DNA from: Leptolyngbya sp. KIOST-1
GTDB lineage: Bacteria > Cyanobacteriota > Cyanobacteriia > Phormidesmidales > Phormidesmidaceae
NCBI RefSeq assembly: GCF_000763385.1
Contig: NZ_JQFA01000004.1
Location: 868,001 to 932,000 of the forward strand
DNA length: 64,000 nucleotides
Direction of reading: 5' to 3'
Of the stretch, positions 54,682 to 62,745 are shown piece after piece (positions within the stretch are counted from its first letter, which is position 1; every line of letters starts with the position of its first letter). The translations under genes and the position numbers were made by a program. The notes below the pieces were generated by a model. The model had not been told where the DNA came from. It saw only the letters and a program-made list of their open reading frames with translations, and did no database searches.

Positions 54682-55539
54682 ATGAGCAGTCATTCCTCAG
54701 CTTTAGGTGAACGCCATCACCAACCGATTCTGGCCTGTCAGCAGGTGGCGAAAGTCTTTCATGCCAATCAGCAGTCTTCGTTCACGGCGCTAGAAGACAT
54801 CAATCTGGAAGTTGCCAAGGGTGATTTTGTCACCATTCTAGGCCGTTCAGGAGGCGGAAAGTCGACCCTACTCAAGTTATTAGGGGGGTTTATTCCCCCT
54901 ACCTCAGGACAGGTTTTATTTCATGGCGTGCCCTTGCCAGGCATTACCCCAAAAATTGGCATGGTGTTTCAGGAAAATTCTCTGTATCCCTGGTTAACCG
55001 TTGAGCAAAACATTGGCTTTGGATTCAAAGTTCGCGGCAGACAAAAGTGTCAGTATGCTTTGCGCGTTCAGGAAGTGATGGAACATGTGGGGCTAGCTCC
55101 AGCCCGCCACCTATACCCTCATCAGCTTTCAGGAGGCATGAAGCAGCGTGTTTCTATTGCGCGATCGCTAGCCAATCAACCCGACGTGCTACTGCTGGAT
55201 GAACCCTTTTCGGCCCTGGATATCCAACTGCGGCGGCGACTTCAGAAATTTCTCCTGAACATTTGGCAAGATACCAAAGAAGCAACCCTGGTGCTGGTCA
55301 CCCATGATGTGGAAGAGGCGATATTGCTGGGTCAGAAGCTCATTGTGGTCGGTGGGCAGCCAGGCCAAATTATAGAAGCAGTAGACATTTCGGCTCCGGC
55401 TTTTAGCGATCGGTATGATCGGCATTTTTTAGAACTGCAACAGCATCTAGAAAGAGTAGTCGGAGAAGAGCCCGACATGATGGAAAATCCCTTTTCATGG
55501 GCGGCGAACTCAGGTCAAAAAGTCACAAGTCACTCTTGA
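54682..55539 (+). CDS. NMT1-type ABC transporter ATPase (second importer)
   Basis: 285 residues. Walker A GRSGGGKSTLLK, Q-loop GMVFQENSLYPWL, signature QLSGGMKQRVSIARSLA, Walker B VLLLDEPFSALD. Its end overlaps the convergent Lrp gene by ten bases. Completes the second importer of the island. Confidence 0.92.
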   Translation: MSSHSSALGERHHQPILACQQVAKVFHANQQSSFTALEDINLEVAKGDFVTILGRSGGGKSTLLKLLGGFIPPTSGQVLFHGVPLPGITPKIGMVFQENSLYPWLTVEQNIGFGFKVRGRQKCQYALRVQEVMEHVGLAPARHLYPHQLSGGMKQRVSIARSLANQPDVLLLDEPFSALDIQLRRRLQKFLLNIWQDTKEATLVLVTHDVEEAILLGQKLIVVGGQPGQIIEAVDISAPAFSDRYDRHFLELQQHLERVVGEEPDMMENPFSWAANSGQKVTSHS

Positions 55540-56024
55540 CTAATTCGAGCTGGGTATTGGGCCTTATAGATTTTTAAGATATTTCTGGATTTTAATGCTG
55601 TAACGCTATCTTTCTGCTTTAACCAATTAATGAATTCCAGCAGGTCCTCATTATCTTTGTAGATGTACTCAAGCATAATATCGAACTCGCCAGTAACAGC
55701 GGACAGGTAACTGATATTTTCCATGCCAACTAATTCATCAAGTGTTGCCCCAAAAAAAATAGGATCGACTTTTATTTCGATGTAGGAGACATTTTCATGC
55801 CTAACCTTTCCCGTATTAATGAAAGCGCTGATAGTGATGATACCATCATCCAAGAGTCGCTTCATTCGATACCTAACCGTTGCTTCTGGCGTATTTATTG
55901 AGCGAGCGATATCTCGGTAAGGGATTCTGCCGTTATGTTGCAAAAGCTCAATAATCCTGAGGTCAAGACTATCAATCTCAGAATTTTCTAGATTCTCGAT
56001 AGCGACACTGACGTTAGTCATCAT
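55530..56024 (-). CDS. Lrp/AsnC-family transcriptional regulator
   Basis: ATG at 56024 (an upstream in-frame ATG at 56066 is possible) gives 164 residues. Winged HTH LDLRIIELLQHNGRIPYRDIARSINTPEATVRYRMKRLLDDGII, then the RAM effector domain (YLSAVTGEFDIMLEYIYKDN). Such regulators sense amino acids or related amides. Divergent from the cobW operon, so it probably controls the NHase cluster 2 and perhaps the importer. Confidence 0.87.
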   Translation of the reverse strand: MMTNVSVAIENLENSEIDSLDLRIIELLQHNGRIPYRDIARSINTPEATVRYRMKRLLDDGIITISAFINTGKVRHENVSYIEIKVDPIFFGATLDELVGMENISYLSAVTGEFDIMLEYIYKDNEDLLEFINWLKQKDSVTALKSRNILKIYKAQYPARISQE

Positions 56025-56066
56025 TGCATTGTTTTCTAAGATGCCTAGGGCTAGTATAACAGCCAC

Positions 56067-56344
56067 ATTTGGCTGGTAATATCACAACATCCTAGGAATT
56101 TATATGTTCATCAAAAAACTGAATAATTCATCCTTTAGCATGTTGTCAAATATACAGTTTATAGTATCTTTCTTTCCTATATTGATTTTATTGGGATATA
56201 AAAAGAATGGTGAGGCTGAAAATTAGCTTCAATCACTTTTAAGTCTTCTCACTTTTTGGTCAAGAACTCTCAAAGAAGCTTTTTCTGATGGAGGTCTAAT
56301 TGGCCTTTTAGAGCTGGTAAAGTATTTTAGGGGGGCTGTAAACT
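56067..56344. promoter_or_regulatory. Divergent promoter region between Lrp and CobW genes
   Basis: 280 AT-rich bases. TTGTCA (56143-56148) with TATCTT 16 bases on (56165-56170) is a possible plus-strand -35/-10 pair. Likely binding site of the Lrp protein. By-eye assignment. Confidence 0.3.
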
Positions 56345-57301
56345 TTGCAAGACCTGATTCCAACGACTGTTTTAACCGGGTATTTAGGCGCTGGTAAAAC
56401 TACGCTCCTCAACTACATTCTGACGGCTCAACACGGTAAGCGTATCGCCGTCATTGTGAATGAGTTTGGCGAAGTTGGCATTGATAATCAGTTGGTGATT
56501 GATGCTGACGAAGAAATCTTTGAGATGAACAATGGCTGCATCTGCTGCACCGTGCGGAGCGACCTGATCCGCATTGTCAGCAATTTGATGGAGCGTGCAG
56601 AAGATTTCGACTATTTGATGATTGAAACGACGGGGTTGGCCGATCCAGCACCAGTTATTCAATCCTTTTTTGTGGATGAGGTGATGCGATCGCGCCTCCT
56701 CTTAGATGCCATTGTCACCGTCGTCGATGCCAAATATATCTGGGAGCACTGGGACAGTAGCGAAGCCCAAGAACAGATTGCCTTTGCCGATGTGGTTTTG
56801 CTGAATAAGGTCGATCTAGTGTCACCGCCCATTCTGGAAGAGCTAGAGCAGCGCATTCGGAGTATGAATGCGATCGCCAAAATCCACCAGACACAGCACT
56901 GCCAAATTTCACTGGATACTGTGCTCGGTGTCGGAGCCTTCGACCTGAAGAATGCCCTCAGTATCGATCCAGAGTTCCTTGGCGAAGATGCTCACGATCA
57001 TGACGAAACCGTGACCTCGGTTGCGATTCAGGAGGCGGGCGTCGTCAACGGTGAGCAATTTAATCGCTGGATCTATCAGTTAGTGCAAGCCCGTGGGTCT
57101 GACCTCTTCCGCATGAAAGGCATTCTCGACATGGACAACGCCAACCGCCGATTCGTCTTTCAAGGGGTGCATATGACCCTGGATGGCCGTCCCGGACGCC
57201 CTTGGCAAGAGGGAGAAACGCGGCGCAATGAACTGGTGTTTATCGGTCGCAATTTAGACGAAGCGGAGCTGCGGCGCGGTTTTAGCGCGTGCTTGATGTA
57301 A
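56345..57301 (+). CDS. CobW/COG0523-family metal GTPase
   Basis: TTG start at 56345 (a stop lies just upstream); 318 residues. Walker [15 protein letters not shown], the metal-binding motif [10 protein letters not shown] (C-x-C-C), [12 protein letters not shown] and NKVDL (guanine specificity), with a His-rich stretch DAHDHDE. COG0523 GTPases insert or deliver metals; here, next to a cobalt-type NHase, probably cobalt. First gene of the plus-strand cluster 2. Confidence 0.88.
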   Translation: MQDLIPTTVLTGYLGAGKTTLLNYILTAQHGKRIAVIVNEFGEVGIDNQLVIDADEEIFEMNNGCICCTVRSDLIRIVSNLMERAEDFDYLMIETTGLADPAPVIQSFFVDEVMRSRLLLDAIVTVVDAKYIWEHWDSSEAQEQIAFADVVLLNKVDLVSPPILEELEQRIRSMNAIAKIHQTQHCQISLDTVLGVGAFDLKNALSIDPEFLGEDAHDHDETVTSVAIQEAGVVNGEQFNRWIYQLVQARGSDLFRMKGILDMDNANRRFVFQGVHMTLDGRPGRPWQEGETRRNELVFIGRNLDEAELRRGFSACLM

Positions 57302-57329
57302 CCCCCAATAATTCTGAACGCAATTTGCC

Positions 57330-57839
57330 ATGAAACAATCCGAAGCCTTAACAATCAGCATCGGCGTACTCGGTGGTGTCGATGTTTTCCTGACTGCAAC
57401 GGTCATTCCGGTACCGGTTTGGGTCACTTTTACCGCCTGGGCCTCCTTCTTTATCGTGGGGGGCGGTGTGCGGGGCTTTATTAAGTCCATTTCCTGCAAT
57501 ATTACTGGCATTATCATTGCCGCGCTTTCGCTGTTGGCGATTGACTTGATCGGGCCGAGTCCTCTAGTGGCCGCCATTTGTGTGGGCATTGGCAGTGCCG
57601 GTATGGTGCAGGCCTCAAAATTGCCCTTTACCCATGGTATTACCCCGGCCATCGTCTGGGGCTTTTCACAAACGGTGGGGACGGTAGCGGTCACGGGGTT
57701 ATCAGTCACCGCCCCTCTGCCCAACAACCCGGTGTTAATTGCGATCGCCGCGATGATTCTCGGCAACTTGTTCGGTTATCTCTCGGAGGCTTGGGGTAAG
57801 GCCATGACCACCTCTGCCTTGGCCACGACGGGTGAATGA
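57330..57839 (+). CDS. DUF1097-family membrane protein
   Basis: 169 residues, five hydrophobic segments (VTFTAWASFFIVGGGVRGF, NITGIIIAALSLLAIDL, GMVQASKLPFTHGITP, AMILGNLFGYLSEAWGK). Resembles YcdZ/DUF1097 inner-membrane proteins of unknown function. Between CobW and NHase genes, so a role in metal or substrate transport is plausible. Confidence 0.72.
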   Translation: MKQSEALTISIGVLGGVDVFLTATVIPVPVWVTFTAWASFFIVGGGVRGFIKSISCNITGIIIAALSLLAIDLIGPSPLVAAICVGIGSAGMVQASKLPFTHGITPAIVWGFSQTVGTVAVTGLSVTAPLPNNPVLIAIAAMILGNLFGYLSEAWGKAMTTSALATTGE

Positions 57840-57928
57840 TCATGCCCCGGCACAACTCGCCCCACGACTGAACCCACAAACAGGTCAGTTTTGCACACCT
57901 TTAATCAGGCCAAGGAGCCATAACGCTG

Positions 57929-58675
57929 ATGAAACTACAGCATAATCTGGGGGGGCTAGAAGGGCTCGACCCCATCAATACTGAGACGCAGGTCTTTGTC
58001 GAACCCTGGGAACAGCGCATCTTTGGCATTCACACCGCCATGATGGCGCTCAGTAATCATCTGGGGGACTCACTACCCGACTATGCGATCGAGGAAGTGC
58101 CTACTGAGTTCAAAAGCTTCTGGACGTGGGGCCACCTGCGTATGGGAGCTGAAGGCATGCACCCCTTTGACTACTTCCGCTTGCGTTACTACGAAAAGTG
58201 GCTAGGGGGGATTTCCGGTTTCTTTGTCTCGGAGGGGTACATCACCGAAGAAGAACTGGACGCTCGCACCGCCGAATTGCTGGAGGATAGTGAAAAAGCA
58301 GCGGCCCCCTTACCGTCTGGAGGCGCTGCCGAAATTGACGCCCAAGTCTTGAAATATTTACAGGAAGGAGACTCCCCGCTGCGAGAATTGCCTGCCCCAC
58401 CGAAATTTAGTGTGGGCGATCGCGTCCGGGTAAAAAACATCTCACCAGGTGACCACAGTCGCCTTCCCGGTCACCTCAAAGGCCACCTGGCAGAAGTCGT
58501 TCTGGTGTATGAAGGGGCTTTTACCTATTTCTTCCCGACCGAAGATGGCATTGGTGTCCCGATGCCCGTGTACAGTCTAGCCTTCAAGAATGAGGAGATC
58601 TGGCCAGAATCGTTGACTGAGCCCAATTCGTTCTACTACAACGACATTTTTGAAGTGTATTTAGAAGCCGTTTAA
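57929..58675 (+). CDS. Nitrile hydratase beta subunit (cluster 2, fused form)
   Basis: 248 residues. N-terminal helical part (FVEPWEQRIFGIHTAMMALSNHLG, HPFDYFRLRYYEKWLGGI) and C-terminal SH3-like barrel (FSVGDRVRVKNISPGDHSRLPGHLKGHLAEVV, VYSLAFKNEEIWPE) in one protein, unlike cluster 1. A Pro/Ala linker joins them near residue 140. Starts 89 bases after the DUF1097 gene; the alpha gene follows by 12 bases. Confidence 0.92.
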   Translation: MKLQHNLGGLEGLDPINTETQVFVEPWEQRIFGIHTAMMALSNHLGDSLPDYAIEEVPTEFKSFWTWGHLRMGAEGMHPFDYFRLRYYEKWLGGISGFFVSEGYITEEELDARTAELLEDSEKAAAPLPSGGAAEIDAQVLKYLQEGDSPLRELPAPPKFSVGDRVRVKNISPGDHSRLPGHLKGHLAEVVLVYEGAFTYFFPTEDGIGVPMPVYSLAFKNEEIWPESLTEPNSFYYNDIFEVYLEAV

Positions 58676-58687
58676 GGGGAAAACCTC

Positions 58688-59311
58688 ATGCCTAGTAATT
58701 ATCCAGGATTTAAGTACGGAGCCGATCGCGAAACTGTCAGTGCTGCGAAGGTCAAAGCGCTGGAGTCGCTCTTAATCGAAAAGGGCATCATCACAAGTAA
58801 TACAGTTGACAGCATTCTTGGCTATTTTGAAACGGAAATGGGTCCGTTTAATGGCGCTAAGCTCGTCGCCCGTGCCTGGGTCGATCCGGACTTTAAGGCG
58901 CGGCTGCTGGCAGATTGTAATGCGGCCTGTGAGGAATTGGACTTTCCTCAGGGCATGTCAGGGGCTGAAGGCGAGCATATGCGCATTGTCGAAAACACGC
59001 CTGAAGTACATAACATCATTGTGTGTACGCTGTGTTCTTGCTATCCCTGGCCCACCTTAGGATTGCCGCCCTACTGGTTCAAAGATCCGACCTTCCGGGC
59101 TCGCGTGGTGCGAGAACCACGCAAGGTCTTGTCTGAATTTGGGGTTGAGCTCGACGACTCTGTCCAGGTACGGGTATGGGACAGCAGTGCCCAGATTCGT
59201 TGGTGGGTGCTGCCGATGCGTCCCGAAGGTACTGACGGCATGAGCGAAGCAGAGCTGGCGGCCTTGCTGACCCCTGAGGCCATGATGGGCGTCGCCACTG
59301 TCAAGGTTTAA
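58688..59311 (+). CDS. Cobalt-type nitrile hydratase alpha subunit (cluster 2)
   Basis: 207 residues. C113-T-L-C116-S-C118-Y metal claw in [34 protein letters not shown] is the conserved C-terminal region. Clearly a paralogue of the cluster 1 alpha but well diverged, so probably a different substrate. Beta precedes alpha here, the reverse of cluster 1. Confidence 0.93.
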   Translation: MPSNYPGFKYGADRETVSAAKVKALESLLIEKGIITSNTVDSILGYFETEMGPFNGAKLVARAWVDPDFKARLLADCNAACEELDFPQGMSGAEGEHMRIVENTPEVHNIIVCTLCSCYPWPTLGLPPYWFKDPTFRARVVREPRKVLSEFGVELDDSVQVRVWDSSAQIRWWVLPMRPEGTDGMSEAELAALLTPEAMMGVATVKV

Positions 59312-59393
59312 CACTTTGATCCCCGGCAAAGGCGGAGTTCAGGGGACTGAGCACAGCCCGGACTCCGCTCACAGATAGAGACACACACGCGCT

Positions 59394-59750
59394 ATGTTTA
59401 CCAAATTTGAGCATTTTGCGGCGACTAGCTTAATGGGGAATCCCACAGAAGCACCGCCCCGCAAAGACGGACATCTGCATTTCGATCGCGACTGGGAAAA
59501 AATGGCCTTCGGAGTCGCGATCGCCCTCTCCAAGCAGGGGTACTACGAGTGGGAAGACTTTCGCCAAACCCTGATGGCCACGATCAAGGAGTGGGAGACT
59601 ACCCACGACCTCAACGACCCCAACTGGGACTATTACCAGTGTTGGTTAACCGCCCTGGAAACGCTGCTCATTAAATCAGGTGTCATTGCCGCTGGTGAGT
59701 TAGAAACGCAACTGGCGCAATTACTGCATTGCCAACCTTCTGAACTGTAA
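59394..59750 (+). CDS. Nitrile hydratase accessory protein (cluster 2)
   Basis: 118 residues. FDRDWEKMAFGVAIALSKQG, YYEWEDFRQTLMATIKEWE and YYQCWLTALETLLIKSGVI are the NHase activator/beta-N pattern. Probably transfers cobalt into the alpha subunit. 82 bases after alpha. Confidence 0.85.
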   Translation: MFTKFEHFAATSLMGNPTEAPPRKDGHLHFDRDWEKMAFGVAIALSKQGYYEWEDFRQTLMATIKEWETTHDLNDPNWDYYQCWLTALETLLIKSGVIAAGELETQLAQLLHCQPSEL

Positions 59751-59769
59751 TCATTCGAGAACATAACCA

Positions 59770-60417
59770 ATGAAACCAACCCCTCATTTTTCCCGGACTC
59801 GTAAGTTGGTCACGGGTGGCTTCGTTAGTCTGAGTAGCCTCGCCCTCGCCGCGCCCGCCCTCGCGCATCACCCGTTTGGTGGGAGTACACCGACCAATGC
59901 CATCCAAGGCTTTTTGTCGGGGCTAGGGCATCCTGTTATTGGGCTGGACCATTTGGCGTTTGTGGTCATCATCGGCTTGCTCGCGGCGGCAATGGGGCAA
60001 GGTTTGATGATGCCCATCACCTTTACGCTGGCGGCGCTAGCGGGCACCGGACTGCATTTAATGGGTCTCAACTTACCGTTGCCTGAGATGATGATCTCGG
60101 CCTCGGTATTGTTATTTGGCATTTTGCTGGCCCTTAAGCAACCGCCCGCCACCCCCATCGTGGTCGCCTTAGCCGCGATCGCTGGGCTGTTTCATGGCTA
60201 TGCCTATGGAGAGGCGATCGTCGGTGCCAATATGGGGCCGCTCTTTGCCTATCTACTCGGCTTTTCCAGCATTCAAATGGTCATCGGCATCGTAGCCTAC
60301 ACCTTCGCGCAGCGCCTCTCGCCCCAGTCTGAAGGCGGAGCCCTCAACCTTCGGTTTGCCGGGTTTGCCTTTGCCGGTTTAGGGTTCGCCTTCCTCTCCG
60401 GCATCTTTTTCGCTTAA
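59770..60417 (+). CDS. HupE/UreJ-family metal transporter
   Basis: 215 residues: signal-like N-terminus ending ALAHHPFGG, then HPVIGLDHLAFVVIIGLLA (metal-binding H-x-H signature) and HGYAYGEAIVGANMG, with about six helices. HupE/UreJ proteins move nickel or cobalt. Last gene of cluster 2; likely supplies cobalt for the NHase. Confidence 0.88.
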   Translation: MKPTPHFSRTRKLVTGGFVSLSSLALAAPALAHHPFGGSTPTNAIQGFLSGLGHPVIGLDHLAFVVIIGLLAAAMGQGLMMPITFTLAALAGTGLHLMGLNLPLPEMMISASVLLFGILLALKQPPATPIVVALAAIAGLFHGYAYGEAIVGANMGPLFAYLLGFSSIQMVIGIVAYTFAQRLSPQSEGGALNLRFAGFAFAGLGFAFLSGIFFA

Positions 60418-60517
60418 CGATGTCATCAGCTTGGCCCTAATGTAGCTGCGCCCCCTCGGTGACTAAGACTCCGGGGGGTATCATTTGCCAGAAGCTTGAC
60501 AGTCTTTTCTACAGACC

Positions 60518-60690
60518 GCTATCCCGCAGGCGCTCAAGCTGATTACCATACACGCCAGTAAGGGGCTAAAGTTCTCGGTTGTATTTCTCCCTGGGGTGGA
60601 CACCAATATTGGGAAGTGGCTGATGAGGCCCGGTTTCTTGATGTGGGACATGACCAGGGCGATCGAGGTACTGGTGTTGAGATGTGATCG
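60518..60690 (+). pseudogene. UvrD-type helicase fragment
   Basis: The plus strand reads LKLITIHASKGLKFSVVFLP and later DMTRAIEVLVL, the typical UvrD/Rep motif pair (TIHxSKGLEF ... TRAxxxLVL), with internal sequence missing. It reads on in frame into the M15-like pseudogene, so the two have been joined by deletion. Confidence 0.68.
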
Positions 60691-61256
60691 GCGATCGCAG
60701 ATCGGTTGCACCCAAACCTACCAGCGGCACGCGGATCAGATTGACCCATTTCCCAAGAACTTAGATGATATGTTGCCAAGCCCTAGAAGCGCTGTGTCAA
60801 CATATCATCGACCCGGTGATTGATGGGTTTGGACGCGATTTTCCCTCGGAGAGGCTACGCCAACGCTTTCTGCTCACCTACGGCTTTTGCTCGGTGGACT
60901 TGAAGCGGTGGCTGGCGAAGAAAGACCCGGTGACGGGGAAGAAGCACGGTATCGCTACCCCCAGCCTGGATCAGCACATGGCTCACGAGATGAATCGGGA
61001 TGGGCGGTACTTTTGCGATTCCCGCAGGGATCGCTTCGCGAATCGCATCGGTGCCGCCTGCGATTTTCGCATTCTCGATCTGCACAGCAATGCCCTGGTG
61101 GATTGGATTTTGGCTCAGGGATTGCCCTTCGACTCACTGTATTTCTATGGCCCAAACCGCCCTATCCACATCAGCTACGGCCCCCAGCACAAGCGCGATA
61201 TCTGGGCGTTCACCGAACGGGGGACACCAATGCGGTACCGTCCTGACGGGTCATAA
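60691..61256 (+). pseudogene. Broken second copy of the M15-like peptidase gene
   Basis: Matches the gene at 44104 from CTQTYQRHADQIDPFPKNL onward. The N-terminus is missing, and an extra base near 60780 shifts the frame. Beyond it ALEALCQHIIDPVIDGFGRD to PIHISYGPQHKRDIW continues well. It carries its own 8-residue insertion (SRRDRFAN, around 61020-61048) which contains CGCTTCGCGAA. Same orientation as the intact copy, about 16.5 kb away. Confidence 0.85.
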
Positions 61257-62654
61257 TTCAACCAAATGTCGCTCAATGTGCCAGAGCTGATCCGCCGTGA
61301 GCCACTCGGGCTGAAACCTGAGTAGGTCAATGCGGTAATCCGGGTCAAGATCCCGCAGCACATCGAACGCTTTCCACGATTCGTCAAAATTTTCCCAATG
61401 GACCAGGGTGATATCTGACCAGTAGTTCAGCGGCTGAGGCATTGTCAGGTCGCCGATCACCCCCAATCGTCCGAGGTTGAAGTGAGTCCGCAGCCGCTCT
61501 GCCGCCTGGTGGGCCAGCTGCCACCATTCGGTCTTACGCTCCGCGTCCTTCTGCTCCCACTCCAGCCGCTGGCGCAATCCCTCAATCCAGGCTTGCGGCG
61601 GCAACAGTTTGACCGCACTCTCCAAGCCAAAGGTCATCAGCAGCATGGCTAAAACGTTTCGGGTACCTGGGGTCGAGCCGATCAGTGGTTTGCCTTCTAT
61701 AAACTCAAATTTTGCCCTCGGGCACCAGCTGATGTATTCCTCAAAGGCGATGGGCATGGGCGATGGCTGGATGTTGGGGATAAACAGCAGGGAGCCCCAC
61801 TGGGGGCCTTCCTCGGCGTGAACCTGCTGAAAGCCTTCCACTGGCTGCTCTATCTTAAAGGTCTTGGGTTCCAGGGGATTGTAGTCCTCATCCTCTTGCC
61901 AGAGAGCATCGGCTCGAAAGGCTAATCCAGGAATGCTGCTGGGGCGGTAGTAACCATCGCTGTCGGGTTGATGGCGTTGATACCGACCTTCGATAAGCCG
62001 GTAGAACTCGATCTGTTGACTTTCGGGCTCAATCAGCCAGTATTCTGGGACACCTGCCGCCTGGTAAGCCTCGAATTTGGTGCTGCGGTCAGCCGCTTCA
62101 TGCCCCGGCATCAAAATTTCAATCACCAATTCTGCTGGGCCGCTCAAAAAATAGGAAAAGAGCTGATTGAGCCCCTGGCTCTTGTAGAAGATTAGATCCG
62201 GTGTAAAGCCGTCATCGCCCAGACGCATGACAAAATCTCGCCCCAACGATTCGCAGCCAGCCTGATTCGCCAGCCGAAAGGAATCCACTGACAACTGCTG
62301 CTGTATGCGGTGATGAGTCCAGGTTTTCTCTGCTCGACCGGCCTGCAAGTCCTCCGCAATGAACTCAACATCAACGATCTGTTGCTCCAAAAGGTTGAGT
62401 ATTTCAAGGGGAGAGTCGAGTTTAGGAAGGGTGAGGCCATAGCCTGCGGCAAGGGCCTGAAGCCAGCTTTCGGTTGGGGCAAGGGCGATCGCCGCCTCTG
62501 CCCTCCTGCCCTGGAGAATCTGCCTAAGCAATAGCTGACTCCCGATTAGGGAGTTGCCCACGACCAGCTGACCGTCGATCAATTCCAGCTTGCTTTCGGG
62601 TTTGTTATTGATCCAGTTGTCAAACAACTCAGATGTCGGTGGATAGAGCGCCAT
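61251..62654 (-). CDS. Uma2-family protein with C-terminal nucleotidyltransferase-like tail
   Basis: ATG at 62654 gives 467 residues. The middle holds the Uma2/DUF820 restriction-like core: FTPDLIFYKS, ELVIEILMPGHEAADRSTKFEAYQAAGVPEYWLIEPESQQIEFYRL. The N-terminus is a second Uma2-like start (KLELIDGQLVVGNSLIGSQ). The C-terminus (RLGVIGDLTMPQPLNYWSDITLVHW) resembles a nucleotidyltransferase core with the GSRAR loop degraded. Function unknown; many cyanobacteria have large Uma2 sets. Divergent from the paralogue at 62746. Confidence 0.78.
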   Translation of the reverse strand: MALYPPTSELFDNWINNKPESKLELIDGQLVVGNSLIGSQLLLRQILQGRRAEAAIALAPTESWLQALAAGYGLTLPKLDSPLEILNLLEQQIVDVEFIAEDLQAGRAEKTWTHHRIQQQLSVDSFRLANQAGCESLGRDFVMRLGDDGFTPDLIFYKSQGLNQLFSYFLSGPAELVIEILMPGHEAADRSTKFEAYQAAGVPEYWLIEPESQQIEFYRLIEGRYQRHQPDSDGYYRPSSIPGLAFRADALWQEDEDYNPLEPKTFKIEQPVEGFQQVHAEEGPQWGSLLFIPNIQPSPMPIAFEEYISWCPRAKFEFIEGKPLIGSTPGTRNVLAMLLMTFGLESAVKLLPPQAWIEGLRQRLEWEQKDAERKTEWWQLAHQAAERLRTHFNLGRLGVIGDLTMPQPLNYWSDITLVHWENFDESWKAFDVLRDLDPDYRIDLLRFQPEWLTADQLWHIERHLVEL

Positions 62655-62745
62655 AGCTTTACAAATGCTCCCACAGCTTGAAGTAGCATGGGTCTGTCTG
62701 AGGTGGGCTGTCACCAGGGTAGGTCAAGAACCGTCAGAGTAAACC

